Assembly (NCBI RefSeq): GCF_000178455.1
Contig: NZ_ADNU01000023.1
Coordinates: 62,001 to 126,000, forward strand
From: Brevibacterium mcbrellneri ATCC 49030
Lineage (GTDB): Bacteria; Actinomycetota; Actinomycetes; Actinomycetales; Brevibacteriaceae
Direction of reading: 5' to 3'
DNA: 64,000 nt
Positions 62,014 to 64,000 of the stretch are shown piece by piece (position 1 is the first letter of the stretch; every line of letters begins with the position of its first letter). The notes under the pieces were generated by a model. The model saw nothing but the letters and a program-made list of their open reading frames with translations, was not told where the DNA came from and ran no database searches. Made by a program: the position numbers and the translations under genes.

Positions 62014-62886
62014 TTACCACGGCTTATCGGACCATGAAGAGCCACTTGACTGGTCGTTGTTCTGGCGCCCTTGAGCATCCTCGTTTCGTTTAGCGAGTTC
62101 CTCTTGTTTGGGATCAGTTCCTTCTTCGCTTCCCTTGCCAGAAGGCTGATCGGAGCCTGCACCCCCAGCGCCGTTGCTGTCGCCGTCACCCGACCCTTTA
62201 TCCTCTTCGCCTGGGTCATTACCAGAGTCACCGTCTTGCGTTGGATCGTCACCGCCGTCGGAGCTATCCTTCTTCATTTCTTCTCCGCCGTCTCCTTGAT
62301 CCTTCTGCTTATCACCGTCCTTCTTTTCTTGTTCCTTTTTCTTCTTTTCCTCTTCTTCTTTGCGCTTCTCTTCTTCCTCTTGTTCTTTACGCTCTTGTTC
62401 AGTCTGGTCCATGCGCTTCTCGGCCTGGTCCATATTCTGCTTTTGCTGGTTCTGACGGCACCCTTCCGGCGCGTCTGTCGAAATCTTCTTCGCCTCTTCT
62501 AAAAGCTTCTTCGCTTCGTCGCGTCGGTCCGCTTCCCACGCGACGTTCGACTTTTCTTCAATCACCGCGGAAAGGTTCTGGCGAACGGCACATTCGTCAC
62601 GTTCAGGCGTCAGGTCCAGTGCGGTACGTAGCTCGTCTTCAGCTGCGTCAAGCTCGCCTTTCGCCGCAAGCGCCGTTCCCACGTTGAAAGGTCCTTTGTG
62701 CTTGTCAAAAGGGACAAAAGAGTCATAGCGTTTAGCGTGCGCAATCGCAGAGTCATAATTTCCCTTGTTATACGCGGACGACGCGAGAGCTAAAAATGAG
62801 GATGCGACGGCACTGTAGATACCTACAGCGAGTATGAGCAGACCCACAACGATGCTGATCAGCGTACCTAGTGAAAGCTTCTTCAT
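62014..62886 (-). CDS. TPR-like membrane protein with acidic/basic low-complexity tail (BatC-like)
   Basis: 290 aa. An N-terminal membrane helix (about 8-35) is followed by TPR-like helices (YNKGNYDSAIAHAKRYDS, then ALAAKGELDAAEDELRTALDLTPE). A Glu/Lys coiled stretch (about 155-195) and a Gly/Asp/Ser-rich tail end the protein. ATG 62886 overlaps the vWA gene stop (ATGA). TPR plus vWA neighbours recall the BatABCD-type arrangement; the biological role of those sets is poorly known. Confidence 0.78.
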   Translation of the reverse strand: MKKLSLGTLISIVVGLLILAVGIYSAVASSFLALASSAYNKGNYDSAIAHAKRYDSFVPFDKHKGPFNVGTALAAKGELDAAEDELRTALDLTPERDECAVRQNLSAVIEEKSNVAWEADRRDEAKKLLEEAKKISTDAPEGCRQNQQKQNMDQAEKRMDQTEQERKEQEEEEKRKEEEEKKKKEQEKKDGDKQKDQGDGGEEMKKDSSDGGDDPTQDGDSGNDPGEEDKGSGDGDSNGAGGAGSDQPSGKGSEEGTDPKQEELAKRNEDAQGRQNNDQSSGSSWSDKPW

Positions 62887-63869
62887 TTTCGACCGATCCT
62901 TGCGATTTCGCGTACACGCTTCAACGCCATGGTGGTTTCAACGACGATCCAGGCATACACCAGAATGAGCGGGATCCAGAACAGCTCATCCACTCCGCGT
63001 TGGTCTTTCTTATCAACGAACGACTGTTCAAAAGACGGCACCGAGTAGTCCTGAGTGATCTTTGAGCGCGCGGTGCGGTGGTGATAGTCGGTTCCCATTG
63101 AAGAAGCGATCTTCTTCAATGTCGACTCGTCAATTTTTGACAGGGCAGGTTCCCTGGTTTCGGGGTCGTCGATGTATTCGGGGTCGCGGCTGAGGAAAGA
63201 GTCGAGAGTTTCCTTCATCTTCCCGCCCTTTTCGGTGCCGTATCCAAAAACTGCACCGCCCGCGAGGTTGAAATCACCGTCGAAAGAATCAGCACCCTTC
63301 TCAGAGGTCTTTTCGCCATCGCCAAAATAGAAGACGTACTGGTCTTCACCCGGGTGCGCTTCCTGCCCCTTAGCCAAGCGAGAACTAACTGTTTCTGCCG
63401 GCGCGAAGGGAGAAGTTCCTGCTGAACTGCGAGTAATTTCCGGAGCCAAAATGGAAATCGCAGACTTCACAGCAGCGTCATCCGTAGTGAGCGGGACACG
63501 CACATGTGACTCCGAACCAAAAGTGATGAGCGAAAACTTAGCCCCGGGCATCGCGTCGACCAGTTCTGTTAGGTCTTTCTTCAAACCCTCCAAACGTGGC
63601 TCGGAACCATCCCAGTCTTCCGCAATCATCGAGGCAGTCACATCGACCACCAGATAAACCTGAGCCGACGCCTCTTGTTTGAGGACAACAACCTCGGTGG
63701 GAATTCCTGGACGCGCAATCGCGGTCGCCAAAATAAAAACCACCACAGCGCGCAAACACCACATAACTCGTTGATGGGAGCGGGTAAACGCCGCAACACA
63801 GCACCCGATCATGACCACCACGACCAAGGGAACTAAAACAACGAACGGGATAAGCGGGTTAAACGTCAC
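62883..63869 (-). CDS. vWA-domain membrane protein (BatA/BatB-like)
   Basis: GTG 63869 overlaps the upstream gene's stop (GTGA) and follows GGGGAG; a GTG five codons earlier is the alternative. The 328-aa protein has two N-terminal membrane helices, a vWA domain from about residue 75 with MIDAS-like DVTAS (Thr in place of the usual Ser) and LITFGSESHVRVPLTTDD, and a C-terminal helix near 295-315. It is anchored on both sides, as BatA/BatB proteins are. Confidence 0.85.
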   Translation of the reverse strand: MTFNPLIPFVVLVPLVVVVMIGCCVAAFTRSHQRVMWCLRAVVVFILATAIARPGIPTEVVVLKQEASAQVYLVVDVTASMIAEDWDGSEPRLEGLKKDLTELVDAMPGAKFSLITFGSESHVRVPLTTDDAAVKSAISILAPEITRSSAGTSPFAPAETVSSRLAKGQEAHPGEDQYVFYFGDGEKTSEKGADSFDGDFNLAGGAVFGYGTEKGGKMKETLDSFLSRDPEYIDDPETREPALSKIDESTLKKIASSMGTDYHHRTARSKITQDYSVPSFEQSFVDKKDQRGVDELFWIPLILVYAWIVVETTMALKRVREIARIGRK

Positions 63870-64000
63870 AGTTTCACTCCCCACGCAAGAACAAGAATGA
63901 TGAGAAGGATGACCCCGGTGATGCTCAGCGGAATCGCTGGGTGGTCGTGAGTCAGCGTCACTGCGTCGCCAGGCGTCAACGCGGCCTCTTCCTGCTGCAC
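63866..64000 (-). CDS. C-terminal end of a membrane protein (partial, upstream gene of the Bat-like set)
   Basis: Only the last 44 codons are in the window. They read VQQEEAALTPGDAVTLTHDH, then one hydrophobic helix (SITGVILLIILVLAWG) and VKL before TGA. A C-terminal single helix after an extracytoplasmic segment would fit a Bat-like or vWA-set protein, but the family cannot be told. Confidence 0.6.
   Translation of the reverse strand: MQQEEAALTPGDAVTLTHDHPAIPLSITGVILLIILVLAWGVKL

Noticed and set aside
62250-62450. T/C-rich tract as a regulatory or repeat element
   Set aside because: It is the complement of the Glu/Lys coiled stretch of the TPR-like gene.
1-64000. tRNA or rRNA genes and CRISPR arrays
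   Set aside because: Reading the intergenic regions gave no tRNA cloverleaf pattern apart from the tRNA-like part of ssrA, no rRNA, and no regularly spaced repeats.

Overview
The window looks like the chromosome of a moderately high-G+C actinomycete, most like a Micrococcales-type genome. The evidence is the gene content: actinobacterial ABC-F and DeoC/Pgm/PNP forms, a Tad pilus locus of the mycobacterial type, GAP1-type proteins, an EssC/EccC-like ATPase, and a tmRNA tag ending in ALAA. I cannot name the genus from sequence alone.

Layout. (1) 1-5.3 kb: right part of a class III lanthipeptide cluster, with a frameshifted LanKC synthetase running off the left edge, a 44-aa precursor, a prolyl-oligopeptidase-family peptidase and an ABC exporter. 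(2) 5.3-8.9 kb: a decaying accessory stretch with an unknown membrane protein, a DeoR-type regulator with an abnormal C-terminus, a duplicated scrap of that regulator, and a HAD/ABC-F chimeric remnant. (3) 8.9-20.5 kb: a nucleoside import and salvage locus (MarR regulator, BMP-family lipoprotein, two-domain ATPase, two permeases, cytidine deaminase, thymidine phosphorylase, DeoC; convergent phosphohexomutase and purine nucleoside phosphorylase). Imported nucleosides would be deaminated, phosphorolysed, and the pentose or deoxyribose phosphate fed to central metabolism. The 3' end of deoC is duplicated exactly (120 bp) around a 518-bp insert. (4) 20.6-27 kb: an unknown protein, acetoacetyl-CoA synthetase and an orphan FHA-TM-FtsK (EssC-like) ATPase. 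(5) 27-31.8 kb: Tad/Flp pilus operon. (6) 31.9-34.4 kb: prfB, smpB (no ftsEX between them), a dense DnaA-box cluster and ssrA. (7) 34.4-37.3 kb: a small island behind the tmRNA gene with duplicated terminator and palindromic modules, an IS21-end-like remnant, two tiny membrane proteins and an Abi_2 (AbiF/AbiD-type) defence gene with its own promoter and a hairpin/U-tract leader. (8) 37.5-42.9 kb: peptide (Dpp/Opp) ABC importer. (9) 43.1-60.9 kb: a tightly coupled nine-gene operon encoding a vWA membrane protein, a tubulin-like GTPase, GAP1, a zinc-ribbon GTPase, a second vWA-like protein and several membrane or Pro/Gly-rich proteins. It resembles NTP-driven conflict or signalling systems known mainly from computational work. 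(10) 60.9-64 kb: agmatinase-family protein and a Bat-like TPR/vWA gene set running off the right edge.

The most promising material is the nine-gene tubulin/GAP1/GTPase operon, the tmRNA-side island with the Abi gene and its leader RNA, and the DnaA-box cluster. A 9-mer, CCACCTCGG or its complement, is strikingly frequent across the core regions and absent from the first 8.5 kb.
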